From positions 1 through 63,973 of the forward strand of contig NZ_BAGD01000066.1 in the NCBI RefSeq assembly GCF_000308635.1: DNA of 63,973 nt, given 5' to 3'. Below are positions 28,966-38,092 of this stretch, piece by piece (the stretch's first letter is position 1; the number at the start of each line of letters is the position of its first letter). The stretch comes from Nocardia otitidiscaviarum NBRC 14405. Lineage in GTDB: Bacteria; Actinomycetota; Actinomycetes; Mycobacteriales; Mycobacteriaceae. Made by a program: the position numbers and the translations under genes. The notes below the pieces were generated by a model. The model saw only the letters and a list, made by a program, of their open reading frames with translations, was not told where the DNA came from and ran no database searches.

Positions 28966-29011
28966 GCGGTCGGACCGCGCGCCCGGCCACCCGGTTCGAT
29001 GGGGAGACAGC

Positions 29012-29740
29012 ATGACCGACACGCGACGCCGCGGCCGGGTGCCCGCGGTCAGCGACGCCGACATCCGCCGCGTCGCGCGGTCACTGCTGGTCGACCAGGG
29101 GCCCGACGCGGTGACGCTGCGGGCGATCGCGCGGGAGCTGGGTATCACGGCTCCCGCGCTCTACCGCTACTACGAGAGCCGCGACGATCTGATCGCGGCG
29201 GTGCGCCTGGACGTGTGCGCGGATCTGGCCCGTGATATGGCCGTGGCGCTCGAGGGGGAGCCCGACGACGCCATGGTGCGGTTCTTCGGTGTCTGCCGCG
29301 GTTTCCGGCGCTGGGCACTCACTCATCCGCGGGAGTTCACGCTGGTCTTCGCGTCTCCCGCCGGCGCCGGGGCGCCCAGTGCCATGCGGCAATTCGGTGA
29401 ACCGGTCGGTCGCCTGTTTCTGGAGGCGGCCGGTCGACTGCTCGCCGACTACGAGGTGGTCACCCCGCCCGTGGCGGCCATCCCCACGGAACTGCGCGAC
29501 GATCTGATCCGCTTCCAGACCGATCTGCTCGCGGTACTCGCCGAATCGGGCCAGAAATTCCCGGCCGAGAAGCTCGATCTGGGCGTCAGCTACGTGATGA
29601 TCCAGTTCTGGGCCCGCCTGTACGGCCACGTCACCCTGGAAGCCTTCGGCAACTACCCCATCCACGTCACCCACCCGGACGTGCTCTTCGACGCCACCCT
29701 CGCCGATATCGGCCGCAGCATCGGCCTGCTGAAGGAATAG
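29012..29740 (+). CDS. TetR-family transcriptional regulator
   Basis: This 242-residue protein has an N-terminal TetR helix-turn-helix (about 15-62) with TLRAIARELGITAPALYRYY, then a ligand-binding helical domain with FRRWALTHPREFTLVFASP, as in the WHG (TetR_C) type. The ATG at 29012 follows GGGGAGA and lies 46 bases after CYP125, so they are probably co-transcribed. It may control the CYP125 promoter through the palindrome at 27657-27685, although the KstR-like box argues for KstR as the main regulator. Its ligand is unknown. Confidence 0.93.
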   Translation: MTDTRRRGRVPAVSDADIRRVARSLLVDQGPDAVTLRAIARELGITAPALYRYYESRDDLIAAVRLDVCADLARDMAVALEGEPDDAMVRFFGVCRGFRRWALTHPREFTLVFASPAGAGAPSAMRQFGEPVGRLFLEAAGRLLADYEVVTPPVAAIPTELRDDLIRFQTDLLAVLAESGQKFPAEKLDLGVSYVMIQFWARLYGHVTLEAFGNYPIHVTHPDVLFDATLADIGRSIGLLKE

Positions 29741-29779
29741 GAGAGGTACTCGGGGGCAAGGGATTCCCGAGTACCTCTC
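29741..29779. terminator. Bidirectional hairpin terminator
   Basis: GAGAGGTACTCGGG (29741-29754) and CCCGAGTACCTCTC (29766-29779) form a perfect 14-bp stem with an 11-base loop. It begins directly after the TetR stop codon and lies before the convergent DUF397 gene. Confidence 0.82.
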
Positions 29780-29788
29780 GCCGATGGG

Positions 29789-29995
29789 TTACAGACTGTC
29801 GAACTCGCCGGAACGGACGCCGGTGACGAAGGCGTCCCAGGCGACGGGGGCGAAGATCAGGGCGGGGCCGGTCGGGTCTTTGGAGTCTCGGACGCCGACC
29901 GCGCCGTTTGCCAGGTGTGCGGTTTCGACGCACGCTTCCTGGTTCGCTGAGCGGGAACTCTTGAACCACCGTGCCGCGGACAGGTCATTGCTCAC
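29789..29995 (-). CDS. DUF397 small protein
   Basis: This 68-residue protein has the DUF397 pattern: WFKSSRSANQEACVETA, VGVRDSKDPTGPALIFAP, and WDAFVTGVRSGEF. DUF397 proteins are common in Streptomyces and Nocardia next to XRE regulators, and one such pair in S. coelicolor (Scr1/Scr2) has been described as toxin-antitoxin-like. The GTG at 29995 overlaps the XRE stop by 11 bases, so the two are co-translated. Its activity is unknown. Confidence 0.9.
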   Translation of the reverse strand: MSNDLSAARWFKSSRSANQEACVETAHLANGAVGVRDSKDPTGPALIFAPVAWDAFVTGVRSGEFDSL

Positions 29996-30872
29996 GCTGC
30001 TTGCTCCTTGCTGTGTGGGTTACCAGATCTCTGGTGTCGCTCTCATCCAACGCGACGCGTCGTATCTCTGCAATAGCCGCTCTGTACTGCTGAATCTCGT
30101 TGTCGCGGTCCAGGTATAGAGCGCCGGTGTATCCCTCCACGTAGACAACCGGGGGTTCGGTCCACTTGGTCTCCCGGTGCAGTGGGAACTCCAGGAATAC
30201 GAAGTGGCCCACCTGTAGCCCGATCCAGCTGTCGACGCTGTAGGGGATTACCCGAATCGATACGTTTCGACGCCTGCCAATCTCCAGCAAGTGCGCGAGC
30301 TGGTCGGCCATCACTCCCGGGCCGCCCACCTGATGGTGCAGTGCGGACTCCGACAGCAGCACGTTCAGCTCGAAACCCGAATCGTGCAGGCGCTGTTGTC
30401 GTTTGGTCATGAGTTCGACGCGCCGCTCCACCTCGGCCGTGGGCATCTGCGGGTGGACGGTCCACACCATGGCGCGCCGGTAGTCGGCGGTCTGCACCAT
30501 GCCGGGCAGCAGGGTGAGCTGAAACATGGTGAGGCGCTTGGCCGCTTCCTCCAGGCCCATGTACAGGTCGAAGTGACCGGGCACGGCGTCACCGTAGGAA
30601 TGCCACCATCCGGTTCGCTTGGTTTCTGCTACGAGTCCCAGCAACGCCGCCGTATCGTCGTCGGAGGCCCCGTAGAGCACGCACAGGGCCCGAATGTAGA
30701 TGTCCTTGAGCTTCACCGACTGCCCGCCCTCGAGTCGCCACATGGTCTGCGCGGACACCTCGATGGTGCGGCAGGCCGCGGCCACCGAGACGCCCGCGTC
30801 CTCGCGCAGGCGGCGCAGCTGTCGGCCCAGCATGCGGCGGGGAACTGTGGAGCCGGAACCACCTTCGGTCAT
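29985..30872 (-). CDS. XRE-family regulator with DUF5753 domain
   Basis: This 295-residue protein has an N-terminal helix-turn-helix (about 15-70), LGRQLRRLREDAGVSVAAAC and ISAQTMWRLEGGQSVKLKD-like spacing (written here as VSAQTMWRLEGGQ), then a DUF5753 region with GLEEAAKRLTMFQLTLLPGM, QTADYRRAM, RQQRL and VIPYSVDSWIGLQVGHFVFL. The type is almost always encoded with DUF397, as here. It probably binds its own promoter, where two inverted repeats lie. The ATG at 30872 is used. Confidence 0.92.
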   Translation of the reverse strand: MTEGGSGSTVPRRMLGRQLRRLREDAGVSVAAACRTIEVSAQTMWRLEGGQSVKLKDIYIRALCVLYGASDDDTAALLGLVAETKRTGWWHSYGDAVPGHFDLYMGLEEAAKRLTMFQLTLLPGMVQTADYRRAMVWTVHPQMPTAEVERRVELMTKRQQRLHDSGFELNVLLSESALHHQVGGPGVMADQLAHLLEIGRRRNVSIRVIPYSVDSWIGLQVGHFVFLEFPLHRETKWTEPPVVYVEGYTGALYLDRDNEIQQYRAAIAEIRRVALDESDTRDLVTHTARSKQREQ

Positions 30873-30925
30873 TAGCGAACCTCATGAGGGTGTGCGATTT
30901 TGGAATGATTTTCGCAGCGGGATTG

Positions 30926-31000
30926 GAAGACCGCGGAAGTCTTCGCCAATGTCCGACACCGAAATCTTCCAGCACGCGACACCGCGGTGTCTACTGGAAG
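30926..31000. promoter_or_regulatory. Two inverted repeats in the divergent promoter of the XRE regulator and a small ORF
   Basis: The first repeat is GAAGAC (30926-30931) with GTCTTC (30939-30944). The second is nested: CTTCCAG (30966-30972) pairs with CTGGAAG (30994-31000) and encloses the 12-bp palindrome ACACCGCGGTGT (30979-30990). They lie between the XRE start at 30872 and the small ORF at 31053, as expected for operators of the XRE protein. Neither has been tested. Confidence 0.5.
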
Positions 31001-31052
31001 TGTGCCCACGGACCGGCAACCCGTCAGACACGAAAGGGAAGGGGCGACAAGG

Positions 31053-31238
31053 ATGTACGGCATTCCGCCGACCAACCACAGCGCCGTGCCCGTCATGACC
31101 GTGGGCTACGCCCACCTCATCATGCAGACCCATATCGACTGCCCCAGTCTGGCCTGCCCGGTGAAACGCCAGGCCAAGTCCCGTTTGGTGGAGGCCAAAC
31201 ACCTGATACCGGCGGGTGCGCCGTCCGCGCCCGCCTGA
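31053..31238 (+). CDS. Small protein of unknown function, divergent from the XRE/DUF397 pair
   Basis: This 61-residue ORF starts with ATG after GGAAGGGG and encodes a protein with HIDCPSLACPVKRQAKSRLV near its middle. Two cysteines lie in a C-x4-C spacing with Pro after the second. The family is not recognised. Its position, opposite an XRE/DUF397 pair, is one where such small ORFs are common, and it may be the regulated partner. The frame could start further upstream (30987), but the ATG at 31053 has the ribosome site. Confidence 0.6.
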   Translation: MYGIPPTNHSAVPVMTVGYAHLIMQTHIDCPSLACPVKRQAKSRLVEAKHLIPAGAPSAPA

Positions 31239-31300
31239 TCCGCCCGAACCTCCCGCTCCGGCCGTGGTCGACGTGAAAAGGCCGGGTGGGCAAGGAAATA

Positions 31301-31348
31301 CCCCCGGAGCACGATCCTGTCGTCGGATCGGTCGTACGGCTCCGGGGG
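31301..31348. terminator. Two-part hairpin terminator
   Basis: CCCCCGGAGC (31301-31310) pairs with GCTCCGGGGG (31339-31348), followed by TTTT on the plus strand. Inside, CGATCC (31312-31317) pairs with GGATCG (31325-31330). It ends the small ORF transcript and may also serve the convergent ThrE-like gene. Confidence 0.82.
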
Positions 31349-31357
31349 TTTTCCGGG

Positions 31358-32824
31358 TCAGGCCGCCGGACGCCGCGGTCGGATGCGCGGGCGGCGAATG
31401 GTGCCGAAACGCTGCAGAATTCGCGGTTGCCGCAGCGAGCGGGCGAACCATTCACCGAGGGTGACACCGGCCGCGAGGGCGCCGCCGATGGCGAAGGCGG
31501 TGAACAACTGGTTCAGACCGAACACATGCTGATCGTTGAGCAGCGAATGCAGGCCGCGGTAGACCTTGAGGCCCGGCAGCAGCGGTGTGATACCGGCTAC
31601 CGCGATGACCAGGGGCGGGGTCAGGGCACGGCGCGCGACCAGCCCACCGGCCAGGCCCACCACGGTGGCCGCGGCACCCGACGAGATGATCGGTCCGAAA
31701 CCCGAGTTCTGGACGAGGAGGTAGCAGATGGTCGCGGCAGCGCCGCTGAAGGCGGCGGCGGTGAGTGCCCGGCGTTCGGCGTAGCACGCCAGCGAGAAGG
31801 CTACGGAGGCGATCGCGCCCGCCGCGAGTTTGAGCGGCCAGTTGGTGATATCGCGGGTCGCGGTCGTATCGATCGCCGGAACCGTCGCGCCCAGGATCTC
31901 GGCCAAGCGCAGCGCCAAGACGATGCCGCCGATGATGCCGCAGGTCATCATGATGACCTCGAGCATGCGGGCCGCCGCCGTGATGGGTGCGCCGGTGATC
32001 GCGTCCTCGACCGAGCCGACCAGTTGTAGACCGGCGAGCAACACCGCGATCCCCGCGGCGATGATCAGGGACGGATCCATCCTGAGGTGCCCGGCGTAGG
32101 TGGCTACGGCGATCGCGGGGATCGCCGCGATGAAGCCGCCCACCATGTGTTGGAAGAAGAAGGGCAGGCTCTTGCGGTTCAGAATCCGGTTGGTGCGGTC
32201 GATGGCGGTGGTGGCGGCGAAGCTCAGTACGCAGACCAGCCAACCGCCGCCCAGCAGCAGCCCGATCGCCGCCGCCATGAGCGCCCAGCCGAAAGTGGAG
32301 ACCCAGCGCTTGTAGGGGTGCGGCGCGGTGGTGATGGCCTCGAGCGCCGCCAGGGCCTCCTCCGGCGGCACCAGTTCCCGGCGGATGCGCCGGGTCAGCC
32401 GGTCTACGGCCGCGAGCCGGGTGAAGTCCAGCGACCGATAGTGCACCACCCGCATGGTGCTGGCGGGCGGCAGCTTCGGACCGCGATCGACGGAGATGCG
32501 GATGGAGTTGTAGGTGACGTCGACGTCGATCTGGGACAGGCCGTAGGTGGCCGCGATGAATTCGATCTGCGTCGTGGTGTCGCTGACGGAGGTGCCCGCC
32601 GCGAGCACGACCTCGCCCACCCGCTCGGCCAGGTCGAGCACCTCGGTGACGCTGGCGTCGTCGGTGAGATCGATCGGCTGCAGCGGCGAGGGCGCCTCGA
32701 CCACCGCGTCGACGGTGGCGATCCGGTCGGCGAGCAGGCGATCTATCGCCGCCGCGAACCGGCGCTGCCACCAGGCGGTGCGCACGGGCGCATCCTCCGC
32801 TCTGATTGCCAGATCGTTGCTCAT
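31358..32824 (-). CDS. Threonine/serine exporter family protein (ThrE-like)
   Basis: This 488-residue protein has the two ThrE parts: a hydrophilic N-terminal domain (about 30-175, with SDTTTQIEFIAATYGLSQIDVDV) followed by about ten membrane segments starting near WVSTFGWALMAAAIG and ending near LGEWFARSLR. Loops such as TPLLPGLKVYRGLHSLL are typical. In Corynebacterium, ThrE exports threonine and serine. The ATG at 32824 is used; the frame stays open to 32974 but lacks a good start there. The gene is divergent from the acyl-CoA oxidase. Confidence 0.9.
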   Translation of the reverse strand: MSNDLAIRAEDAPVRTAWWQRRFAAAIDRLLADRIATVDAVVEAPSPLQPIDLTDDASVTEVLDLAERVGEVVLAAGTSVSDTTTQIEFIAATYGLSQIDVDVTYNSIRISVDRGPKLPPASTMRVVHYRSLDFTRLAAVDRLTRRIRRELVPPEEALAALEAITTAPHPYKRWVSTFGWALMAAAIGLLLGGGWLVCVLSFAATTAIDRTNRILNRKSLPFFFQHMVGGFIAAIPAIAVATYAGHLRMDPSLIIAAGIAVLLAGLQLVGSVEDAITGAPITAAARMLEVIMMTCGIIGGIVLALRLAEILGATVPAIDTTATRDITNWPLKLAAGAIASVAFSLACYAERRALTAAAFSGAAATICYLLVQNSGFGPIISSGAAATVVGLAGGLVARRALTPPLVIAVAGITPLLPGLKVYRGLHSLLNDQHVFGLNQLFTAFAIGGALAAGVTLGEWFARSLRQPRILQRFGTIRRPRIRPRRPAA

Positions 32825-32892
32825 GATGGAGAAAAGTACACGGTGCGGTAGATCACCCAGTCGAGCGTAACCGCCACAGTAGGGTGGCGAAT

Positions 32893-34821
32893 ATGGCGAC
32901 CGACGACGATCGGACAGTGGACGAACTACGCGCGGCCCTGGACGGCCCCTGGCGAGAGATCCGCGAGAAGGCACGCGAACACCTCGACGACGATCGGCTC
33001 TACGGCGATCCCACCCTCGATATGCGGGCCGCCCGCGCCCGCGTGCTGGAGCAGATGCGCCTGGTCTCGACCTTCGGCTGGGCCGAGAAGGGCTTCCGGC
33101 TCGAGCACGGCGGCGGCAACGATCCCGGCGGGGCGGTCACCGCCCTGGAGATGCTGGCCTACACCGACCTGTCGCTGTGGGTGAAATGCGGTGTGCAGTG
33201 GGGACTTTTCGGCGGTGCGGTGGAGAACCTGGGCACCGAGCGGCACCAGACCTACGTCGAACAGCTCATCACCCTGGACCTGCTCGGCTGCTTCGCCATG
33301 ACCGAAACCGGTCACGGCAGCGATGTGGCCAATCTACTGACCACCGCCACCTACGATCCGGCGACGCAGGAGTTCGTGGTGCACAGCCCGACTCCCGCCG
33401 CCCGCAAGGACTACATCGGCGGTGCGGCCGAACACGCCCGTATGGCAGCGGTTTTCGCGCAGCTGATCACCGGCGGTGAGAGCCGGGGCGTGCACTGCTT
33501 CCTGGTGCCCATCCGTGACGACCAGGGCAACGACCTGCCCGGCGTGACCACCTCCGACTGCGGGCTCAAAGGCGGCCTGCCCGGCGTCGACAACGGCCGG
33601 ATCATGTTCGACCAGGTGCGGATTCCGCGCGAGAACCTGCTCAACCGGTACGCCGACGTGGCACCGGACGGCACCTACCACTCCGACATCGAGAATCCGA
33701 GCCGCCGCTTCTTCACCACCCTGGGCACGCTGGTGCGCGGCCGGGTGAGCGTGGGCGGCGCGGCGGCGGCCGGTGCGCGGGTGGCGCTGAGCATCGCGGT
33801 GCGCTACGCCGAGCGGCGTCGCCAGTTCGACGATCCGGATACCGGCGAGGAGACCCTGCTGCTGGACTACCGCAGCCATCAGCGCCGCCTGCTGCCGCTG
33901 GTGGCGCGGTCCTACGCACTGGCCTTCGCGCAGAACGACCTGGTGCGGCGCATGCATCTGGTGCAGACCGGCCAGGACGTCGATCCGGGCGCGCAGCGCG
34001 CGCTGGAGAAGCGGGCGGCCGGACTCAAGGTCGCGCAGACCCGGCACGCCACCCGCGCCATTCAGGAGTGCCGCGAAGCATGCGGCGGCGCGGGTTACCT
34101 GACCGAGAACCGACTGGTCACTCTGAAGGCCGACACCGACGTGTTCACCACCTTCGAGGGTGACAACGTGGTACTCACCCAACTAGTGGCCAAGGAGTTG
34201 CTCACCGCCTACTCCGATGAGGTGCGCGATCTCGACGCGCTGGGCTGGGTGCGCTTCGCCGCCACCATGACCCGCGATGTGGTGCGCGACGTGACCGGGG
34301 TGCGCCAGCTCATCCAGCGCCTGCGCGACCGCTCCGACCAGGGTGTCGACGACGGCGACCTGGCCCGCCGCGACGTGCAGCTGCAGCTGTTCGCCGATCG
34401 CGAGGACTACCTGACCCGCACGGCCGCGCACCGGCTGCGGGCGCGTGCCGCGGACACCGGACCGTTCGAGGCGTTCAACAATGCCCAGGACCACATTCTG
34501 GCGGCGGGCACCGCGCATATCGACCGCATCGTGCTGGAGGCGTTCATCGAAGGCATCGCCGCCATCGAGGACGAACAGGCCCGCGCGCTCGCCGATTCGG
34601 TATGCGATCTGTTCGTGTACACCGTGCTGGAGGAGAACCAGGCGTGGTTCATCATGCACCGCTTCATGTCGGTGGAGCGGGCCAAGGCGGTGCGCCGCGG
34701 GGTGAACGAACTGGTCGACCGGCTGCGGCCGCACGCGACCACCCTGGTGGGCGGCCTCGGGGTGCCCGAGTACATGCTGCGCGCCGCCATGCTCACCGAT
34801 CCGGCGGCGGTATCGAACTGA
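32893..34821 (+). CDS. Acyl-CoA oxidase (peroxisomal-type FAD enzyme)
   Basis: This 642-residue FAD protein has the acyl-CoA dehydrogenase core preceded and followed by extra domains, as in acyl-CoA oxidases. Visible motifs are GCFAMTETGHGSDVANL, CFLVPIRDDQGNDLPGV, GLKGGLPGVDNGRIMFDQV and QECREACGGAGYLTENR, with VFTTFEGDNVVLTQLVAKELL as the usual ACOX ending of the catalytic part. It would oxidise acyl-CoA to trans-2-enoyl-CoA with O2 and give H2O2. ATG 32893 is preferred over GTG 32884. Its place beside ThrE says nothing about its role; a tie to lipid or sterol degradation is plausible. Confidence 0.92.
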   Translation: MATDDDRTVDELRAALDGPWREIREKAREHLDDDRLYGDPTLDMRAARARVLEQMRLVSTFGWAEKGFRLEHGGGNDPGGAVTALEMLAYTDLSLWVKCGVQWGLFGGAVENLGTERHQTYVEQLITLDLLGCFAMTETGHGSDVANLLTTATYDPATQEFVVHSPTPAARKDYIGGAAEHARMAAVFAQLITGGESRGVHCFLVPIRDDQGNDLPGVTTSDCGLKGGLPGVDNGRIMFDQVRIPRENLLNRYADVAPDGTYHSDIENPSRRFFTTLGTLVRGRVSVGGAAAAGARVALSIAVRYAERRRQFDDPDTGEETLLLDYRSHQRRLLPLVARSYALAFAQNDLVRRMHLVQTGQDVDPGAQRALEKRAAGLKVAQTRHATRAIQECREACGGAGYLTENRLVTLKADTDVFTTFEGDNVVLTQLVAKELLTAYSDEVRDLDALGWVRFAATMTRDVVRDVTGVRQLIQRLRDRSDQGVDDGDLARRDVQLQLFADREDYLTRTAAHRLRARAADTGPFEAFNNAQDHILAAGTAHIDRIVLEAFIEGIAAIEDEQARALADSVCDLFVYTVLEENQAWFIMHRFMSVERAKAVRRGVNELVDRLRPHATTLVGGLGVPEYMLRAAMLTDPAAVSN

Positions 34822-34974
34822 GCCGGACCGCGGATCGCGCACTGAGCCGGATCGCGCGCGAGCGGACCGGGTCCGTGTCGAGACGGGCCGCGTTGCTCTC
34901 AGCGCGCGTCGGGCGCGCCGGGAGCGGCCGGGGCGACACCATGGCCGCGAGCGCCGGAGCTAGGGTGCGGATTC

Positions 34975-35640
34975 GTGTCCGCTGAGTCTCCATCCGCCGC
35001 CCCGCCCGTCGTTCGCACGGCGGGTGGGGCGGCGCTGTCGCTGCTGGCGCTGAGCGCGGCGCTGCTCACCGTGGTCGTGCCGCTGACGTTTCCCGCCGGA
35101 AAGGGAGCGACCGGGGTGGACAGCTGGCTGGCCGAGCGGCTGCCCGACCGGGCCGACGCGTACGAGATGCTGGCATTTCCCGGCACCGCCTGGGCGGTGC
35201 TGCCGCTCCTGGTCGTCGCGGTGCTGTGGTTCGCGCGGCGGCGGCTGTGGTGGCGGGCCGGATTCGTGTTGCTCGCACCGGAATTCGCGGTCGTCGTGAA
35301 CACCAGGGCGCTCAAACCGCTGTGGGACCGGCCGCTGCACGACTATCTCGCCTATCCCAGCGGGCATACCGTGCACCTGGTCGCCGCGGTCACGGCCGTC
35401 GCACTCGCCGCCGAGCATCGCGGCTTCCGTGCGGTGGCGGTGGGGGTCGGTGCGGTGGTGCTGGCCGGGGTGACGGTCGGCATGGTGGGACTCGGGCACC
35501 ACTACGTCACCGATGTGGTCGGCGGTGCCGCCGCGGCCGTCGCGCTGGTGGCTGTCCTCTATATCCCGGTGCGCCGCATCGCGCTGCGCGCCGACCCCGG
35601 TACGCCACGCGCGCCCGGCGACCCGGCCGTTCAGCCGTAG
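34975..35640 (+). CDS. PAP2-superfamily membrane phosphatase
   Basis: This 221-residue protein has five or six membrane segments and the PAP2 motifs: KPLWDRPLHDY (the K-x6-RP type), PSGH in YPSGHTVHLV, and GLGHHYVTDVVGG. The motifs form the lipid-phosphate phosphatase site on the outer face. Possible substrates are undecaprenyl pyrophosphate, decaprenyl phosphoribose or phosphatidylglycerol phosphate. GTG 34975 is the start. Its last 10 bases overlap the end of the convergent NERD gene. Confidence 0.9.
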   Translation: MSAESPSAAPPVVRTAGGAALSLLALSAALLTVVVPLTFPAGKGATGVDSWLAERLPDRADAYEMLAFPGTAWAVLPLLVVAVLWFARRRLWWRAGFVLLAPEFAVVVNTRALKPLWDRPLHDYLAYPSGHTVHLVAAVTAVALAAEHRGFRAVAVGVGAVVLAGVTVGMVGLGHHYVTDVVGGAAAAVALVAVLYIPVRRIALRADPGTPRAPGDPAVQP

Positions 35641-36530
35641 GTCAGCAGCGCCGCGAGCACGAACCAGATCACCCACACCGCCGCCACCACCATGCCGATG
35701 GTCAGCAGCACCCGCATGACGCTGCCGCCGACATCGAGTTCGCCGGACCGGCGCGGATACAGCTTCCAGGGGCTGTACCACGGCGCGGGCACCGACATGA
35801 TCCGGCGGTGCGGGCGTTCGGCCTCGCGTTCCAGCCGGGCCTGCTCCTCGGCGTAGGCCTCGGCCTGCGCCTGCTGCGGGCCGCCGTGCCACAGCGTGAC
35901 GTCCACCGGGCCGAGGAAGCCCTCGTTCAGCAGATCCTGCGGGGCGGGCAGATACGGCAGGATGCCGAGCCCACGGAACGCCCACGCCACATCGTTGGCC
36001 GACCACTGCGGACGGCCGCGCGAGGCGATGGAGTCGAAGTACTCGCGCAGGCGGGTGGGGTCGTCGCCGAGCAGCACCTCGAAACTGGGGTCGCTCCACA
36101 GCTGGCGCACCCGTACCTTGGAACCGGGCGGCGGCACCACCAGCACCGCGCCGTGCACCACGCGCTGTCCCAGCCCGCGTTCGGCGAACCAGTTCTGCAG
36201 GGCGAAGGTGTGATCGCGGGATTTGTCCAGGGGGGTGCGGCGGTCGCCGCCCTCGAAGTTGATGATCTTGTCGGCGCCACGCCAGGGGCCGCTCAGCGGC
36301 ACCTCCAGCTCACCCTCGAGCCGTTCCACCAGCGCCTCGGCCTCGATCACCACGCAGCTGGTCGGCGTCCACACCACCGCGTCGAAGGGGTAGAGCCGAT
36401 CCCCGTGGAAGAGGCTGCAATTCATGGTGGCCACGCCGTGCGGATCGCCGCGGCCCTTCCAGGTGCGCAACCAGTCGATCAGCACCTTCTCGGCATGGGT
36501 GCCGGCGGTGTTCTGCACTCGAACGAGCAT
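35631..36530 (-). CDS. NERD-domain membrane-anchored protein
   Basis: This 299-residue protein has an N-terminal nuclease-related (NERD) domain: NTAGTHAEKVLIDWLR, LFHGDRLYPFDAVVWTPTSCVVIEAEALVE, and TFALQNWF. A hydrophobic segment near the C-terminus (about 273-295) anchors it. NERD is found in uncharacterised proteins, some linked to DNA processing; its activity here is unknown. The ATG at 36530 is clear. A palindrome lies 43 bases upstream. Confidence 0.82.
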   Translation of the reverse strand: MLVRVQNTAGTHAEKVLIDWLRTWKGRGDPHGVATMNCSLFHGDRLYPFDAVVWTPTSCVVIEAEALVERLEGELEVPLSGPWRGADKIINFEGGDRRTPLDKSRDHTFALQNWFAERGLGQRVVHGAVLVVPPPGSKVRVRQLWSDPSFEVLLGDDPTRLREYFDSIASRGRPQWSANDVAWAFRGLGILPYLPAPQDLLNEGFLGPVDVTLWHGGPQQAQAEAYAEEQARLEREAERPHRRIMSVPAPWYSPWKLYPRRSGELDVGGSVMRVLLTIGMVVAAVWVIWFVLAALLTYG

Positions 36531-36572
36531 CGGCTTCGCACCCTTCTCGTCGATCGATAGTCGAAATGGTAC

Positions 36573-36589
36573 GGAGGGTCGGACCCTCC
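36573..36589. promoter_or_regulatory. Palindrome between the DUF2252 and NERD genes
   Basis: GGAGGGTC (36573-36580) and GACCCTCC (36582-36589) are perfect complements separated by one G. The site lies downstream of the DUF2252 stop and 43 bases before the NERD start. It may be an operator or a tight terminator hairpin; no T-run follows on the minus strand. Confidence 0.4.
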
Positions 36590-36653
36590 CGGACGGATTT
36601 TGCCGTGGGCCGTGTGTCGCCCAGCGGCAGGTCAGACGGTGTCGGAAGGGTGG

Positions 36654-38039
36654 TCAGGAGGTCTCCGCGGCGATCCGACCGGTCCGCACCGCGGTCGCCA
36701 ATTCGGCGTGATCGGCCTCGGTCCGGTCCGCGTACCGCACCGCGAAGGCGGCCACCGCGTCATCGAACTCCTCCCCGTCCGCGAGATAGCCCGCCAGCAG
36801 CCGCGGATCGACCGAGCGCGCATGCGCGCGCGCCAGCAGCGCCCCGGCCAGGCGGCCGTAGTCGTCGAGGTGGTCCGGATCCAGCGCCGACGGATCGATA
36901 CCGCCCTTGAGATTACGGAACTGCCGCACGATGAACGGCAGCTCGCGGCCGTCCAGCGTGAGCGTGGTCCAGCCCAGCAGGATATCGGTCTCGGCCTGAA
37001 CGGCCCTGGCCCCCTGCACGATTCGCTCACCCTCGTGCCGCGCCGGGACGGCGGGCAGATAGGGTGCGAGAGCCGCCGGCGCGGCCTGCTTGAGCTGGAG
37101 CACCAGCACCTCGTCGCCATTGCCGTGCAGCAGCGCCAGATAGCTGTGGAAGCCCACACTGCCGGTGCCCACCACCCGGAAGGCGATATCCGAGACCGAG
37201 AACCGGGTGATCAGCCGCCGCCGCGATTCGCGCAGCGTGCCCACGTAGCCGGTCAGGCCGTCGATCACCGCCTCGGCCACCGCCGGATCCACCGTGCTGA
37301 GCACCGGCGGGTCGGGAACGAAGGTGCGCTTGCCGATGCCGGTCTCGTGATCCTCGATCTCGGTCCACTTGCGCGCCACCTTGGCGCTGGTGTTCTTGCG
37401 CGCCTTCTTGGCCGCCCGCTGGAAATCGTCGAGCAGGGCGTCGGCGCGGGTGCGACCGATCGCCGATTCGTCGGCCAGCGCGGTCCAGGAGGTCAGGAAC
37501 GGCATATCGGCCAGTGCGCCCACCGCGAGCCGGTAGGAGCGGGCGGCATCGCGTGCCGCGATGCGGCAGTCGTCCTCGCTCGCGTCGCCCTCACGTCCGG
37601 CCAGTACCAGGCTGGCGGCCAGCCGCTCCAGATCCCACTCCCACGGACCGCGCACGGTCTCGTCGAAATCATTGATGTCCATGACGATCTCGCCGCGTTG
37701 ACCGCCGTAGAGACCGAAATTGGCGGCGTGCGCGTCACCGCACAGTTGGGCATCGAGACCGCTCACCGGGGCGGGCGCCAGATCCGCCGCCATCAGACCG
37801 GCGCAGCCGCGGAAGAAGGCGAACGGCGAGGCGACCATGCGGCCCATCCGCAGCGGGATCAGATGGTCGAGCCGACCGCGATTGCTGGCTTCGAGGAAGT
37901 CGAGCACGCCGGGGCGGTCGGGAGCGACGGCATCCCGGTCCCGCGCGGACAGCGGAGTGCGCTCGCGCAGCGCCCGGCCCCGGGCCAGCACCTCATCCGC
38001 CGCGACGGGGGAGCGGAAGTCGATCATGTTGGCGCACAC
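36654..38039 (-). CDS. DUF2252 protein (kinase-like fold)
   Basis: This 461-residue protein has the DUF2252 core: RMGRMVASPFAFFRG near 64-78, LCGDAHAANFGLYG near 99-112 and MDINDFDET near 119-127, followed by RVVGTGSVGFHSYLALL. The GDAHxxNFG and DFD motifs recall phosphotransferase-type kinase folds, but the substrate is unknown. The start is GTG 38039; an in-frame ATG lies four codons later at 38027. It is 53 bases downstream of the cholesterol oxidase gene on the same strand, so co-transcription is possible. Confidence 0.9.
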   Translation of the reverse strand: MCANMIDFRSPVAADEVLARGRALRERTPLSARDRDAVAPDRPGVLDFLEASNRGRLDHLIPLRMGRMVASPFAFFRGCAGLMAADLAPAPVSGLDAQLCGDAHAANFGLYGGQRGEIVMDINDFDETVRGPWEWDLERLAASLVLAGREGDASEDDCRIAARDAARSYRLAVGALADMPFLTSWTALADESAIGRTRADALLDDFQRAAKKARKNTSAKVARKWTEIEDHETGIGKRTFVPDPPVLSTVDPAVAEAVIDGLTGYVGTLRESRRRLITRFSVSDIAFRVVGTGSVGFHSYLALLHGNGDEVLVLQLKQAAPAALAPYLPAVPARHEGERIVQGARAVQAETDILLGWTTLTLDGRELPFIVRQFRNLKGGIDPSALDPDHLDDYGRLAGALLARAHARSVDPRLLAGYLADGEEFDDAVAAFAVRYADRTEADHAELATAVRTGRIAAETS

Positions 38040-38092
38040 GAGATGCCAACCTACCCGCGCCCACCCGCCGCGTCATCCCGGCCGCCCGGGGA

